64,000 bases of DNA. It comes from Mycolicibacterium setense. Lineage in GTDB: Bacteria > Actinomycetota > Actinomycetes > Mycobacteriales > Mycobacteriaceae. The stretch lies in the NCBI RefSeq assembly GCF_000805385.1, contig NZ_JTJW01000006.1, positions 930,001 through 994,000 of the forward strand, read 5' to 3'. The notes below the pieces were generated by a model that did not search any database, was not told where the DNA came from, and saw only the letters and a list, made by a program, of their open reading frames with translations. Each line of letters starts with the position of its first letter. The first letter of the stretch is position 1. A program made the position numbers and the translations under genes. Positions 38,372 through 48,366 of the stretch are shown piece by piece.

Positions 38372-39091
38372 ATGCGCACTGTCGTAGTCACCGGTGGCGG
38401 CACGGGAATCGGCCGCGAGATCGCCGCTCAATTCGCGACGGAGGGTTGCCACGTTGTCATCACCGGTCGCCGTGCGGACGTCCTCCAGAAGGCGGTGGAC
38501 GAGATCGGTGGCTCGGTTCGCGCCGTCACCATGGACGGAACCGACCCCGAGCAGACTGCTGACGCGGCACGGGAGATCGGGCCGGTCGACGTGTTGGTCA
38601 ACAACGCCGGCGGTAACACCGACTTCGACCGGGATGAACCACAGACTTTGCGCGAAGTCGCCGACGCATGGCGCCTGAACGTGGAGAGCAACGTGATGAC
38701 CGCGGTGCTCATGACGACGGCGCTGCTTCCAGCCATGCCCAGCGGGTCGGCGGTCATCACGATCGGTTCGATTGCCGCGGACAAAGGTGCCGGTTCATAC
38801 GGAGCCGCCAAAGCAGCCGTCGCGTCCTGGAACGTCGACCTTGCTAGGCGGATCGGCGATCGCGGCATCACCGCCAACATCGTCTCACCGGGTTACATCG
38901 CCGATACGGAATTCTTCCGGGACAAGCTCACTGACGACCGTAAGCACGCTCTGATCGACGCGGCGATGACACGGCGGGCGGGAGCGCCCAGTGATATCGC
39001 GGCGACCGTACGGTTCCTTGCATCGCCCGGCGCACGTCAAATAACCGGTCAGGCCATCGCCGTCAACGGAGGAGAGTGGACGACTCGTTAG
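38372..39091 (+). CDS. Short-chain dehydrogenase/reductase
   Basis: A 239-residue classical SDR. The cofactor motif is TGGGTGIG (residues 7-14), NNAGG follows near residue 75, and the active site has a serine in ITIGSIAA and the YxxxK in YGAAKAAV. The ATG at 38372 (AGGAG eleven bases before) begins directly at the Rossmann strand; the longer open frame upstream is shadow of the MarR gene. Placement opposite a MarR gene with a shared palindrome suggests induction by a small aromatic or other ligand. The substrate is unknown. Confidence 0.9.
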   Translation: MRTVVVTGGGTGIGREIAAQFATEGCHVVITGRRADVLQKAVDEIGGSVRAVTMDGTDPEQTADAAREIGPVDVLVNNAGGNTDFDRDEPQTLREVADAWRLNVESNVMTAVLMTTALLPAMPSGSAVITIGSIAADKGAGSYGAAKAAVASWNVDLARRIGDRGITANIVSPGYIADTEFFRDKLTDDRKHALIDAAMTRRAGAPSDIAATVRFLASPGARQITGQAIAVNGGEWTTR

Positions 39092-39182
39092 ACGTGCGAG
39101 TTTCGAACCAAATCGACCCATTGCGCATAGGCTGAGGCGGATATTCACCCGTTTTCGGTGAGTCCCGAACCAGGAGGCTGCC

Positions 39183-41009
39183 ATGCGTCGGGTGTTGTCA
39201 TGGTTGTTCACGTTGGGGCTCATCGCTTTTGGCCTACTGTGGCCGCTGATCTTCACCGGCGGTTCCGGGTCGGGAACGGGGGGACCCGCCGATCCGGTGA
39301 TCATCACCGATTACCGGGCCGATTTCACCGTCGACACCGATGGACGGATGACCGCGGTCGAGACCATCACCGGCAATTTTCCCTCGGGGCGCCACGGTCT
39401 CTTCCGCTACTGGGATGTGGCCAACCAGAACAACTCCCGGCTCCGTCAGGTACCGGAGATCACCTCGGTCACGGTGGATGGCGCGCCCGCACGGTATGAA
39501 CTGCTGTGGGAGAACGGCAAGCGGTTCCGGGTGGCCAAGATCGGCGACCCCGACACCACGTTGGACTGGGGACCCCACGTCTTCGAGATGCGCTACACGA
39601 TCGACGGCGTCCTCGATCCGGGCACCGTCGGTGCCAACCGGACGTTCGCGGCGAATACCGGCAGTCCCGGCGCCCGATCGGCTTTCTACTGGAACGTGAT
39701 CGCGCCGGCCTGGAACAACACGATCGAGCGGGCCGACATCTCGGTCACCTTGCCCGGCGAGATCACCGGGGCGGGCTGCAGCGTGGGATCGGGCGTGGGC
39801 AGTCCCTGCACGGATCTGCGCACCGAAGGCGACACCGTGCGGTTCGGGGCCATCGATCTGGAGCCGCACACACCGGTGACGGTGCGGGCCGGCGTCGACG
39901 CGGAGACGCCGCCGCAGGTCGGCTTGCCGTGGCCCTACACCTGGGACCGGATCGTCGGCCAGTCAGTGCCCGCACTGGCCTGGATCGCCTTGCTGACCGT
40001 GGGAATGGCACTGCTCGGCCTTTACCTCTCGCGGACCACCGTCGAACCGCCACCGGGATTTCCGGTGCAGTACGCGCCGCCGGACGGTTTGGGGCCGGTG
40101 CAGGTCGAGTACATCCGCACCGAAAATATCCCCAAGAACGGACTCAGTGCGACGCTGTTCCACCTCGCCGACCGAGGACTCGTGGAGTTGCGGCAGGTCA
40201 GCGACAAGCACTGGAAGGTCAAGGGTCTCGCCAAGCCGGCGGATTGGGCGGATGTCGATCCGGTCGGTATCGATGTGGGCGCAGCCCTCAAGGTGATGTC
40301 ACCGGGCGCCGAATTCTCGGCGAAGAACACCGCCGCATCGGGCAAGAAGCTGAGCAGCGCCAAGGTCGGCATGGCCGGCGCCGCCCGGCGATGGGCCTTC
40401 GACAGCGGCCTGCTGGTCAAGCGCCGCAAGGAGTGGTGGGTTCTCGTCGCCAACGTGGTGGCATTTCTGGCTGCGGTGGCCGGTTTCTGGTTGTGGTTCG
40501 GAATCCCGATCACGTTGTGGGGGCTGCCCTTCGCGGCATTCTTTGTGTTCTCGGTGAGTGTCTGGTCCGGCGGTGTGGGAACTCGCCGCACCGCCGCCGG
40601 CCGCGAACTGTGGTCGCGGGCCGAGGGATTTCACCGGTTGCTGTCCACTGACTCCGCCGAGACCAGATTCGACTTCGCCGCCCGCAAAGACCTGTATTTG
40701 GCCTACGTTCCGTTCGCGGTGGCCGGTGGCGCCGCGGCGCTGTGGGCCAAGAAGTATCAGGATTCCGTGGGCGGCGTTGCACCCCAGCCTGGTTGGTACA
40801 ACTCGTCGTCTTCGTCGGACAGCGGCCACGGATTCACGGGCGGATCGGGCGGCGCAGACTTCGACAGTTTCGAATCGGCACTGTCGTCATCGATCGGGGC
40901 GTACACCGCCTCGCAATCGTCGTCATCATCATCGTCGTCGAGCGGAGGGTCGTCGTCCGGCGGCGGTGGTGGCGGCGGCGGCGGAGGGGGAGGAGGCGGA
41001 TCGTGGTGA
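39183..41009 (+). CDS. DUF2207-domain membrane protein with Ser/Gly-rich tail
   Basis: A 608-residue protein. An N-terminal membrane segment or signal anchor (LFTLGLIAFGLLWPLIF) is followed by an extracytoplasmic beta-rich domain (DYRADFTVDTDGRMTAVETI, typical DUF2207), a transmembrane span near residues 262-281, a cytoplasmic region with a winged-helix-like section (LSATLFHLADRGLVELRQV) and a double span near 420-460. The last ~75 residues are low complexity, rich in serine then glycine (GGGGGGGGGSW). A strong AGGAGG precedes the ATG. It overlaps a LemA-family gene by four bases, a pairing found in many bacteria. The function is unknown, probably envelope-related. Confidence 0.88.
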   Translation: MRRVLSWLFTLGLIAFGLLWPLIFTGGSGSGTGGPADPVIITDYRADFTVDTDGRMTAVETITGNFPSGRHGLFRYWDVANQNNSRLRQVPEITSVTVDGAPARYELLWENGKRFRVAKIGDPDTTLDWGPHVFEMRYTIDGVLDPGTVGANRTFAANTGSPGARSAFYWNVIAPAWNNTIERADISVTLPGEITGAGCSVGSGVGSPCTDLRTEGDTVRFGAIDLEPHTPVTVRAGVDAETPPQVGLPWPYTWDRIVGQSVPALAWIALLTVGMALLGLYLSRTTVEPPPGFPVQYAPPDGLGPVQVEYIRTENIPKNGLSATLFHLADRGLVELRQVSDKHWKVKGLAKPADWADVDPVGIDVGAALKVMSPGAEFSAKNTAASGKKLSSAKVGMAGAARRWAFDSGLLVKRRKEWWVLVANVVAFLAAVAGFWLWFGIPITLWGLPFAAFFVFSVSVWSGGVGTRRTAAGRELWSRAEGFHRLLSTDSAETRFDFAARKDLYLAYVPFAVAGGAAALWAKKYQDSVGGVAPQPGWYNSSSSSDSGHGFTGGSGGADFDSFESALSSSIGAYTASQSSSSSSSSSGGSSSGGGGGGGGGGGGGGSW

Positions 41010-41539
41010 GACTGCTGTTGGTCGTGGTGCTGGTACTCGCGGTGGCGGCATTGGTGGGGTTCATCGTCGGCTACAACAAGTTGAAGACGGCCGACGTGCA
41101 CGTCGCCGAGGCGCTGAGCGGCATCGACGTCGAGCTGACCCGCCGGGCCGCGCTGATCCCGGCGCTGGTGCACACCGTCGCGACCTTCGCCTCACACGAG
41201 ACGGCGGTCCTCGGCCGAGTCAGCAGCGCCCAGGCGGCTCTGGCCTCAGCCACCGGTGGTCCCTCGGTGGTGCAGCGCAGCGCGGCCGAACATGATCTCG
41301 ACGCGGCGCTCACCGGGGTGATGGCGCTGGGATCGTCCTACCCCCAACTCAATTCGTCGAACAACTTTCTGAACTTGCAGGAGAACCTGGCCGACACCGA
41401 GAACAAGCTCGCGTTCGCCCGCCAGTACTACAACGACGCTGTCGCCACCCTGAACCGCCTGGTCGGAACGATCCCGTGGGTGTATCTCGCGCCGCTGGCC
41501 GGGGTGTCGGAGCGGGAGTACTACCAGGTGCCGCATTAG
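41006..41539 (+). CDS. LemA family protein
   Basis: A 177-residue protein with one N-terminal transmembrane helix (LLLVVVLVLAVAALVGFIVG) and a helical domain containing the LemA signature: YNKLKTADVHVAEALSGIDV, LTRRAALIPALVHTV, and FARQYYNDAVATLNRLV. GTG at 41006 overlaps the DUF2207 stop (GTGA); GTG at 41003 in the same frame is a possible alternative. It is expected to face the cytoplasm or periplasm as a helical bundle together with the DUF2207 protein. Confidence 0.92.
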   Translation: MRLLLVVVLVLAVAALVGFIVGYNKLKTADVHVAEALSGIDVELTRRAALIPALVHTVATFASHETAVLGRVSSAQAALASATGGPSVVQRSAAEHDLDAALTGVMALGSSYPQLNSSNNFLNLQENLADTENKLAFARQYYNDAVATLNRLVGTIPWVYLAPLAGVSEREYYQVPH

Positions 41540-41572
41540 GGAAGCAGCGGGCCGGATCCCTAAACTGGGGCG

Positions 41573-42502
41573 GTGCGTCTTGTCTTTGCCGGAACTCCAG
41601 AGCCCGCCCTCCCGTCGTTGCAGCGGCTCATCGACTCGCCCCGCCACGATGTGGTCGCGGTGCTGACCCGGCCCGACGCCGCTGCCGGCCGTCGCGGCAA
41701 GCCCGCACCGTCCCCCGTGGCACAGCTGGCGCTCGAGCATGACATCCCTGTTCTGAAACCGGCCAAGCCCAACTCGGACGAGTTCGTCGCCGAGCTGACC
41801 GAGCTGGCACCGGACTGCTGCGCGGTGGTCGCCTACGGGGCGCTGTTGAGTGAACGTCTGCTCGCGGTGCCCCGGCACGGCTGGATCAATCTGCACTTCT
41901 CGTTGCTGCCGGCCTGGCGCGGGGCGGCGCCGGTGCAGGCCTCCCTGGCGGCCGGTGACGAGGTGACCGGAGCGACGACGTTCCTGATCGAACCGGCCCT
42001 CGATTCCGGTCCGGTCTACGGCGTGGTGACCGAGCGGGTGCGTGACACCGATACGGCGGGCGATCTGCTTGGGCGACTTGCCGATTCGGGTGCGGAACTG
42101 CTGGAGTCCACGTTGGACGGCGTCGCCGAGGGGGCGCTGACCGCGGTGCCCCAGCCCGCCGACGGGGTGAGCCTCGCGCCCAAGATCACCGTGGAGTCCG
42201 CCCGGGTGCGCTGGGATCTGCCGGCTCACGTGGTCGACCGGCAGATCCGATCGGTGACACCGAATCCGGGTGCCTGGACGATGATCGGGGATCTCCGCGT
42301 CAAGGTCGGTCCGGTCACGGTGGATCAGTCGGAGGATTCGTTGGCCGCCGGTGAAATTCGCGTCGAACGCAACGCGGTGTTGGTCGGCACGGGTTCGCAA
42401 CCGGTGCGGTTGGGGCAGATCCAGCCACCCGGCAAGAAACTCATGAGCGCCGCCGACTGGGCGCGCGGCGCGCGGTTGGAGGATTCGGTGCGCGCATCAT
42501 GA
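41573..42502 (+). CDS. fmt: Methionyl-tRNA formyltransferase
   Basis: A 309-residue enzyme that formylates initiator Met-tRNA. It opens with [14 protein letters not shown], contains the folate-site block [17 protein letters not shown] with catalytic asparagine/histidine, and ends with the C-terminal OB-type domain. It starts with GTG 34 bases after lemA and its stop overlaps rsmB. A def (deformylase) gene is not in the window. Confidence 0.96.
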   Translation: MRLVFAGTPEPALPSLQRLIDSPRHDVVAVLTRPDAAAGRRGKPAPSPVAQLALEHDIPVLKPAKPNSDEFVAELTELAPDCCAVVAYGALLSERLLAVPRHGWINLHFSLLPAWRGAAPVQASLAAGDEVTGATTFLIEPALDSGPVYGVVTERVRDTDTAGDLLGRLADSGAELLESTLDGVAEGALTAVPQPADGVSLAPKITVESARVRWDLPAHVVDRQIRSVTPNPGAWTMIGDLRVKVGPVTVDQSEDSLAAGEIRVERNAVLVGTGSQPVRLGQIQPPGKKLMSAADWARGARLEDSVRAS

Positions 42503-43908
42503 CCAATACGCCGAACCGGTCCAACCGGCCCAATCGTCCGCCGCAACGCAACCGCCAACACCGGCGCACGCCGCTGGATCCCGCCCGCCGGGCCGCATTC
42601 GACGTGCTGCGTGCCGTATCCGAGCGTGATTCCTACGCCAACCTGGCGCTGCCGGCGCTGCTGCGCGAGCGGGGGATCGAGGGGCGGGATGCGGCCTTCG
42701 CCACCGAACTGACCTACGGCGCCTGCCGCACCCGCGGGCTGCTCGACGCCGTCATCGCCGCGGCCGCCGGGCGCCCGCCCGAGCAGATCGATCCGGTGCT
42801 GCTCGACCTGTTGCGGCTGGGCACCTACCAGCTGCTGCGCACCCGGGTGGAGCCGCATGCCGCGGTATCCACCACCGTTGAGCAGGCCGGTATCGAATTC
42901 GATACGGCCCGAGCAGGTTTCGTCAACGGCGTGCTGCGCACGATTTCGCGCAGCAGTGAACAGGACTGGATGGAGCAGCTCGCGCCATCGGCGGCCACCG
43001 ACCCGGTCGGACATGCCGCCTTCCTGCACGCCCACCCGCGGTGGATCGCTCAGGCCTTCACCGACGCGTTGGGAGCCCGGGCCGGTGAACTCGATGCGCT
43101 GCTGACAAGTGACGACGAACGGCCGGTGGTGCACCTGGCCGCTCGGCCCAATGCGTTGACGGCGGAAGAGCTGGCCGCCCAAGCCGACGGGACCGTCGGC
43201 CGCTACTCGCCGTACGCGGTGTATCTGCCGGGCGGTGATCCCGGCCGGCTGGCTGCCATCCGTGACGGCGCGGCCCAGGTCCAGGACGAGGGCAGTCAAC
43301 TGGTGGCCCGCGCGCTCACCTTGGCCGAGCTCGACAGCCCGGACAACGGCCGTTGGCTCGATCTGTGTGCCGGCCCCGGCGGCAAGACCGCACTGCTGGC
43401 CGCGATCGGCGCGGCCTCGGGTGCCCGGGTGACCGCGGTCGAACCGACCCCTCGGCGCGCCGACCTGGTCGAGGAGAACGTCCGCGGACTCGACGTCGAC
43501 GTGCACCGCGTGGACGGGCGGGAGTCCGGTCTGGAACCCGGATTCGACCGGGTCCTGGTTGACGCTCCCTGCACGGGGCTGGGAGCGCTGCGCCGTCGCC
43601 CAGAGGCGCGCTGGCGGCGCCAGCCAGGGGATGTCCCCGGCCTGGCGAAACTGCAGCGCGAACTGCTGGCCGCGGCCATCAAGCTGACTCGCCCCGGCGG
43701 CGTGGTGCTCTACGCCACGTGTTCGCCGCACCTGGCCGAGACGGTCGGGGTGGTGGCCGACGCCGTGCGCAGACATTCGGTGACCCAGCTGGACACCCGG
43801 GCGTTGTTTGCCCCGGCCGACGACCTCGGTGACGGGCCGCACGTCCAGCTGTGGCCGCACCGGCATGGGACCGATGCGATGTTCGCGGCCGCCCTGAAAG
43901 TAGGGTGA
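42499..43908 (+). CDS. rsmB: 16S rRNA (cytosine-967-C5)-methyltransferase
   Basis: A 469-residue methyltransferase (Fmu/RsmB). After a basic, disordered start ([18 protein letters not shown]) comes the NusB-like RNA-binding domain ([18 protein letters not shown]), then the SAM domain with [15 protein letters not shown]. Two cysteines, in [19 protein letters not shown] and VLYATCSPH, are the catalytic and release residues. The gene overlaps fmt and is followed at six bases by rpe. Confidence 0.94.
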   Translation: MTNTPNRSNRPNRPPQRNRQHRRTPLDPARRAAFDVLRAVSERDSYANLALPALLRERGIEGRDAAFATELTYGACRTRGLLDAVIAAAAGRPPEQIDPVLLDLLRLGTYQLLRTRVEPHAAVSTTVEQAGIEFDTARAGFVNGVLRTISRSSEQDWMEQLAPSAATDPVGHAAFLHAHPRWIAQAFTDALGARAGELDALLTSDDERPVVHLAARPNALTAEELAAQADGTVGRYSPYAVYLPGGDPGRLAAIRDGAAQVQDEGSQLVARALTLAELDSPDNGRWLDLCAGPGGKTALLAAIGAASGARVTAVEPTPRRADLVEENVRGLDVDVHRVDGRESGLEPGFDRVLVDAPCTGLGALRRRPEARWRRQPGDVPGLAKLQRELLAAAIKLTRPGGVVLYATCSPHLAETVGVVADAVRRHSVTQLDTRALFAPADDLGDGPHVQLWPHRHGTDAMFAAALKVG

Positions 43909-43913
43909 ACGCC

Positions 43914-44591
43914 ATGGCAGAACCCCTTATCGCCCCGTCCATCTTGTCCGCCGACTTCGCGCGGCTGTCCGATGAGGTCGCCGCGGTGGCGGGTGCCGAC
44001 TGGCTGCACGTCGACGTGATGGACAACCACTTCGTGCCCAACCTCACGCTGGGCCTGCCGGTGGTCGAGTCGTTGCTCAAGGTGACCGACATCCCGATGG
44101 ATTGCCACCTGATGATCGACAACCCCGAGCGCTGGGCCCCGCCGTACGCCGAGGCCGGTGCGTACAACGTGACGTTCCACGCCGAGGCGACCGACAACCC
44201 GGTCGGCGTGGCTCGCGATATCCGCGCTGCCGGCGCGAAGGCCGGCCTGTCAGTGAAGCCGGGCACCCCGTTGGAGCCGTACCTGGAGATCCTCAAAGAG
44301 TTCGACACCCTGCTGGTGATGTCGGTGGAGCCCGGCTTCGGCGGTCAGAAGTTCATCCCGGAAGTGCTGGCCAAGGTGGGCACCGTGCGCCGGCTCGTCG
44401 ACTCGGGCGAGCTGACCATCGTCGTCGAGATCGACGGCGGCATCAACGCCGACACGATCGAGCAGGCCGCCGAGGCAGGCGTCGACTGCTTCGTCGCAGG
44501 CTCCGCGGTGTACAGCGCGGCCGATCCGGCCGAAGCGGTGAAATCTCTGCGCCGGCAGGCCGCGAGCAGCTCCAAACATCTGACGCTATGA
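43914..44591 (+). CDS. rpe: Ribulose-phosphate 3-epimerase
   Basis: A 225-residue TIM-barrel enzyme of the pentose phosphate pathway that interconverts ribulose 5-phosphate and xylulose 5-phosphate. Conserved motifs are [25 protein letters not shown] (metal-binding), [14 protein letters not shown] and [10 protein letters not shown]. The ATG at 43914 gives the family's standard N-terminus; upstream in-frame starts lie within rsmB. It overlaps ribD by four bases, linking it to the supply of ribulose 5-phosphate for riboflavin synthesis. Confidence 0.96.
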   Translation: MAEPLIAPSILSADFARLSDEVAAVAGADWLHVDVMDNHFVPNLTLGLPVVESLLKVTDIPMDCHLMIDNPERWAPPYAEAGAYNVTFHAEATDNPVGVARDIRAAGAKAGLSVKPGTPLEPYLEILKEFDTLLVMSVEPGFGGQKFIPEVLAKVGTVRRLVDSGELTIVVEIDGGINADTIEQAAEAGVDCFVAGSAVYSAADPAEAVKSLRRQAASSSKHLTL

Positions 44592-45589
44592 CGTCTGCGG
44601 CCGTGATGCGCTTGGCCATCGAGCAGGCCGAAGAGGTCAAGGGCACGACCTATCCCAATCCGCCTGTCGGAGCGGTGATCCTGGACCGTGACGGGCAGGT
44701 GGCCGGGGTCGGTGGGACACAGCCGGCCGGTGGCCCGCACGCCGAGGTGGTGGCTTTGCAGGTAGCGGGCGAGCGCGCCGCCGGGGGCACCGCCGTCGTC
44801 ACCCTGGAGCCCTGCAATCACCATGGCCGGACTCCGCCATGTGTGGATGCGCTTCTGGCGGCAGGGATTTCGACGGTGGTCTATGCGGTGTCCGATCCCA
44901 ACCCCGTGGCGGCGGGCGGTGCGCAACGGCTCACCGACGGCGGTGTCACGGTCAGCACCGGTCTGTTGGCCGACGAGGTGGAACAGGGCCCGCTGAGGGA
45001 GTGGCTGCACAAGCAGCGCACCGGATTACCGCATGTGACATGGAAGTTCGCGACGAGTGTGGACGGTCGCAGCGCGGCTGCCGACGGCTCGAGCCAGTGG
45101 ATCACCAGTGAGGCCGCACGCGCCGACGTCCATCGCAAGCGGGCCGCGGCCGATGCGATCGTGGTGGGTACCGGAACGGTGTTCGTCGATGATCCGACGC
45201 TGACCGCGCGGCGGGCCGATGGTTCGCTCACCAGCCATCAGCCGCTGCGCGTGGTGGTGGGCATGCGCGAGGTGTCACCGGACGCCAAGGTGCTCAACGA
45301 GGATTCGCACACGATGCTGATCCGTACTCACGATCCACTCGAGGTGATGCGGTCGCTGGGCGACCGCACCGATGTGTTCCTGGAGGGCGGCCCGACCCTT
45401 GCCGGGGCGTTCCTGCGCGCGGGTGTGGTCAATCGGATCCTGGCTTATGTGGCGCCGATATTGCTGGGTGGTCCGATCACGGCGGTCGATGACATCGGCG
45501 TGCCGAGCATCGTGCACGCGCAGCGGTGGCGATTCGACGGCATCAACGCCATCGGGCCGGATGTTCGCCTGAGCCTGGTACCCAACTGA
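44588..45589 (+). CDS. ribD: Riboflavin biosynthesis deaminase/reductase
   Basis: A 333-residue bifunctional enzyme. The N-terminal deaminase has the zinc site HAEV plus [16 protein letters not shown]; the C-terminal reductase begins around residue 140 with [23 protein letters not shown] and includes [14 protein letters not shown]. Together they convert the GTP-derived pyrimidine to 5-amino-6-ribitylamino-uracil phosphate. The ATG at 44588 overlaps the rpe stop. The remaining riboflavin genes lie at 48367-50866, separated by P55-lprG, as in M. tuberculosis. Confidence 0.95.
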   Translation: MTSAAVMRLAIEQAEEVKGTTYPNPPVGAVILDRDGQVAGVGGTQPAGGPHAEVVALQVAGERAAGGTAVVTLEPCNHHGRTPPCVDALLAAGISTVVYAVSDPNPVAAGGAQRLTDGGVTVSTGLLADEVEQGPLREWLHKQRTGLPHVTWKFATSVDGRSAAADGSSQWITSEAARADVHRKRAAADAIVVGTGTVFVDDPTLTARRADGSLTSHQPLRVVVGMREVSPDAKVLNEDSHTMLIRTHDPLEVMRSLGDRTDVFLEGGPTLAGAFLRAGVVNRILAYVAPILLGGPITAVDDIGVPSIVHAQRWRFDGINAIGPDVRLSLVPN

Positions 45590-45615
45590 TAGCAGGCTCG
45601 CAGTAGGTAGCCAGC

Positions 45616-45634
45616 TCAAGTTAGGGTGACCTAA
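45616..45634. promoter_or_regulatory. Candidate IdeR iron box
   Basis: TCAAGTTAGGGTGACCTAA matches the IdeR consensus TTAGGTTAGGCTAACCTAA at 15 of 19 positions, including the whole CCTAA half and TTAGG core. It lies 109 bases before the ATG of the 51-codon gene and 27 bases after ribD, in a spot where a promoter for the small gene is expected. Confidence 0.5.
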
Positions 45635-45694
45635 GTTACGCTCGTCAAATGCCGAGCGCTGTCGGTGGAGATCGGTACACTCGTACCAGAGCGC

Positions 45695-45723
45695 GTTCAC
45701 TGCCGAATATGCGCCGAGTGAAC
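45695..45723 (+). repeat. Leader hairpin before the 51-codon gene
   Basis: GTTCACT (45695-45701) and AGTGAAC (45717-45723) are perfect inverted repeats with a 15-base loop, ending seven bases before the AAAGGA ribosome site of the small gene. A regulatory leader structure is possible. Confidence 0.4.
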
Positions 45724-45742
45724 TCGAGCAAAGGACGCGACC

Positions 45743-45898
45743 ATGACTGCACTGCAGGACTGGCTCCCCAGCACGCCGTGGACTCCCCGCACGATTCGCA
45801 CGCTGGTGCGCGCCCCGCTGCGCATGGTGATGCCCAGCCGGCCAGTGGAGACCGACCGGGCACCACGATTGCTCACTCCCGGGACCGAACGCTGCTGA
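45743..45898 (+). CDS. Small basic protein of 51 residues, unknown function
   Basis: An ORF starting MTALQDWLPSTPWTPRTI and ending GTERC, with a well-placed AAAGGA seven bases before the ATG. It is rich in arginine, proline and tryptophan, with a possible amphipathic helix TIRTLVRAPLRMVM; there is no signal peptide or clear membrane span. The gene sits in a 314-base gap between ribD and the convergent P55 gene, with five bases to the P55 stop. The upstream iron-box candidate suggests expression under iron limitation. I do not recognise the family. A longer overlapping frame starting at 45649 has no ribosome site. Confidence 0.5.
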   Translation: MTALQDWLPSTPWTPRTIRTLVRAPLRMVMPSRPVETDRAPRLLTPGTERC

Positions 45899-45903
45899 GC
45901 CGG

Positions 45904-47577
45904 TCAGCCGGAGCGGTGCCGGCCCTGCGGCTCCTGCCGCGGTAGCTGGGCCGTCTCGTCGGCGGACTGGACCGGCAGCACCTGCGTCGGGAGGTACAGC
46001 TGCCCGGTCGAAGCGTCACCGTCATCATCACCATCACCACTGGGCGGTTCGGCGGGCTCGTCGACGTGGACGTTGCGGGCGGCGATCAGCAGGCCGAGTA
46101 CCGCACCCACCACGCACACGATCGCGGTGATCCCGAAGATATCGCCGTACATCGAAACGTAGGCCTCGCGATAGCGAATCGCCTGAGACGCCAGCCGTTC
46201 TTGCAGCGACATGGAGCCGGTGTTCGCCGCGGCCGACAGGTTGGCCAGGTGCTGATTGAAGCGGTAGAGGCCCCACGCGGACAGGCCCGCCATGCCGATC
46301 AGCATGCCGATCATCCGGGCCACGACGACGAATGCCGAGGCGATGCCGTGCTGTGCGGCAGGCACCACCCGCAGCGAGGCCGATGTCAGCGGGGCGATCA
46401 CCAATCCGAGCCCCAGGCCCACGATCGCAAGATCGGTGTCCATCACCGGTAGCCGGAACAGCGCCAGGTTGTAGGTGTTGTCGAGCACGGTGATGGACCA
46501 GTGACTGATCATCCAGAAGCCACCGGCCGCGATCATCAGGCCGGCGAAGCTGACGATGCGGTCGCCGACCCTGGTGGCGATCCAGCCGCCGATCAGGGCA
46601 CCGATCGGCAGCGCGATCAGGAACCGCAGCAGCAGGAACGCGGCGTCGTACTTGTCCTTGCCCAGCACGCCCTGGCCGAACAGTTCGACGTTGACCAGCG
46701 TGACCATCAGGGCGGCACCGGTGCACAACGACGCGGCCAGCGCGGCCAGGAACGGTCGGAACCGTACGCCCGCGGGTTCGATCAGCCGGGTGCGGGCCAC
46801 CTTCTCCCAGACGAAGAATGCGACGGCCGCCACCAGCGCGCCGATCAGCACCGGAAGGCCCCAGCTGGGCAGCACCTGTTTGCCATCCGGTTCCGGGTTG
46901 TACAGGCCGACAACCGCCAGGCCCAGCGTGATCGCGAGCAGGACGCCGCCGATGACGTCGACCTTCTCGGGGTGCTCGCTCGGCTCCTTGCCCGGCAGGC
47001 TGAAATGGATCATCACCATGGCGATGACCGCCAGCGGCACGTTGATCCAGAACACCGACTGCCAGTGATGGAACAGCGCCACCGCGCCGATGCCGTACAG
47101 CGGACCGAGAACGCTGCCGAACTCCTGGGCGGCGCCGACGCCGCCCAGCACCGCGGCACGGTTACGCGCCGCCCACAGGTCGGCGGCCAGCGCCAGGGTC
47201 ACGGGCAGCAGCGCCCCGCTCGCGGTGCCCTGCACCACGCGGCCGATGACCAGAGTGGTCAGGTCCCCTGAGAGCGCGGTGATCACCGAGCCGACCGCGA
47301 AACCGGCCAAGCCGATCTGGATCAGCATCTTGCGGCCGAACCGGTCCGAGGCCCGGCCCAACAGCGGCATGGCGGCGATGTAGCCCAGCAGGTAGCCCGT
47401 GATGATGGGCGTGACCTGCTGGATCTTGTTGATCGCGATACCGACGTCGGACATGATGTCGGTCATGATCGTGACCACGACGTAGGTGTCGAGGGCGCCG
47501 AGCAGCACGGCCAGGCTGCCCGCGCTGATCGCGATGTTGCGGTTACGGCCGGTGCGCACCGCCTGCGCGGCCTGCAT
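45904..47577 (-). CDS. p55: P55-family multidrug/lipid MFS efflux transporter
   Basis: A 557-residue, 14-span major facilitator. Motif A reads [13 protein letters not shown], and the drug:H+ antiporter motif C region is [18 protein letters not shown]. The first span has [17 protein letters not shown], as in Rv1410c. The C-terminal ~50 residues are hydrophilic and acidic. It overlaps lprG by one base (TGATG); in M. tuberculosis P55 and LprG act together to move triacylglycerides and glycolipids to the envelope and confer intrinsic drug tolerance. Its 3' end meets the 51-codon gene. Confidence 0.93.
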   Translation of the reverse strand: MQAAQAVRTGRNRNIAISAGSLAVLLGALDTYVVVTIMTDIMSDVGIAINKIQQVTPIITGYLLGYIAAMPLLGRASDRFGRKMLIQIGLAGFAVGSVITALSGDLTTLVIGRVVQGTASGALLPVTLALAADLWAARNRAAVLGGVGAAQEFGSVLGPLYGIGAVALFHHWQSVFWINVPLAVIAMVMIHFSLPGKEPSEHPEKVDVIGGVLLAITLGLAVVGLYNPEPDGKQVLPSWGLPVLIGALVAAVAFFVWEKVARTRLIEPAGVRFRPFLAALAASLCTGAALMVTLVNVELFGQGVLGKDKYDAAFLLLRFLIALPIGALIGGWIATRVGDRIVSFAGLMIAAGGFWMISHWSITVLDNTYNLALFRLPVMDTDLAIVGLGLGLVIAPLTSASLRVVPAAQHGIASAFVVVARMIGMLIGMAGLSAWGLYRFNQHLANLSAAANTGSMSLQERLASQAIRYREAYVSMYGDIFGITAIVCVVGAVLGLLIAARNVHVDEPAEPPSGDGDDDGDASTGQLYLPTQVLPVQSADETAQLPRQEPQGRHRSG

Positions 47578-48293
47578 CAGGACGCGGGCTTGGTGACGGT
47601 GACCTGCTTGCCCCAGTCAGTCAGCGTCATGGTGACGCTGTTGCCGGGGGTGGGTTCGAGCTTGGCCTGCAGGAGGGTGTGGTTTCCGTCCTCGGTGATC
47701 CACGCGGTTCCCGGGACGGGGCCTTCGGCCTTGAGCTGCGGGGCGATCTTGTTGACCGCGTCGGCGCTGACGGTGCCGGTGACCCGGACCGCTTCGGTGC
47801 CGTTGATGGATTCGCGGCCGTCGGCCTTGGGATCGCTGAAGTTGGCCAGCACATTGGCCAGGCCGTTGTCGGGGTTCAGGATCGCCGAGATGTCGTAGAT
47901 GTTCGCCGCGGGTCCGTAGTTGGACAGCGGATCGCCGGGGGTGAGCGCGGCGTACAGATCGCCGCCTGCCACCACGAACTTCGCGTCGGCCAGCTTCTGG
48001 CCCGCGAACAGCAGGTCGGCGGTGCCCTGGGCGGCGACCTCGGGGGTGTTGGTCAGGTCACCGTCGAGCTTCTCCACCGGAAGCCCTTGGATGGTGCCCT
48101 GCACCGTCAGCAGCAGATGCACGCTCTGCTGGGCCTTGGTGCTGGCCGAAGACTCCTGCAGCAGCTGGGCCGCATCGGGCAGCGGGGCGTTCGACTTCTC
48201 CGAAGTGGAGGACGAGCAGCCGGCAACCAGGGCGGCCGCTGCGAAGAGAATTGCGAGTAAGGACTGGACTGCGAAGCGTGGGCGCGTCTGCAT
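47577..48293 (-). CDS. lprG: LprG lipoprotein
   Basis: A 238-residue lipoprotein with a signal peptide ending in the lipobox LVAGC (lipidated cysteine about residue 26) and the LppX/LprAFG-type beta domain ([41 protein letters not shown]). It binds triacylated glycolipids in a hydrophobic pocket and delivers them to the outer envelope. It is co-transcribed with P55, the first gene of the pair, and divergent from ribE, with a 73-base gap. Confidence 0.94.
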   Translation of the reverse strand: MQTRPRFAVQSLLAILFAAAALVAGCSSSTSEKSNAPLPDAAQLLQESSASTKAQQSVHLLLTVQGTIQGLPVEKLDGDLTNTPEVAAQGTADLLFAGQKLADAKFVVAGGDLYAALTPGDPLSNYGPAANIYDISAILNPDNGLANVLANFSDPKADGRESINGTEAVRVTGTVSADAVNKIAPQLKAEGPVPGTAWITEDGNHTLLQAKLEPTPGNSVTMTLTDWGKQVTVTKPAS

Positions 48294-48366
48294 GACTGCA
48301 TCGTAGAGGTTCGCGACAGCCGGGCGTTTTCTTCAACTCGCAGTCGGGCCGAATAGTCTGGTCGGC

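Noticed and set aside
40910..41000. Dense TCG/TCA and GGC repeats resembling a microsatellite
   Set aside because: They are in frame and encode the Ser-rich and Gly-rich tail of the DUF2207 protein, so they are reported with that gene.
45649..45945. A 98-codon plus-strand ORF overlapping the 51-codon gene in another frame
   Set aside because: It lacks a ribosome site, runs into the convergent P55 gene, and has shadow-type composition; the 51-codon frame has a better start.
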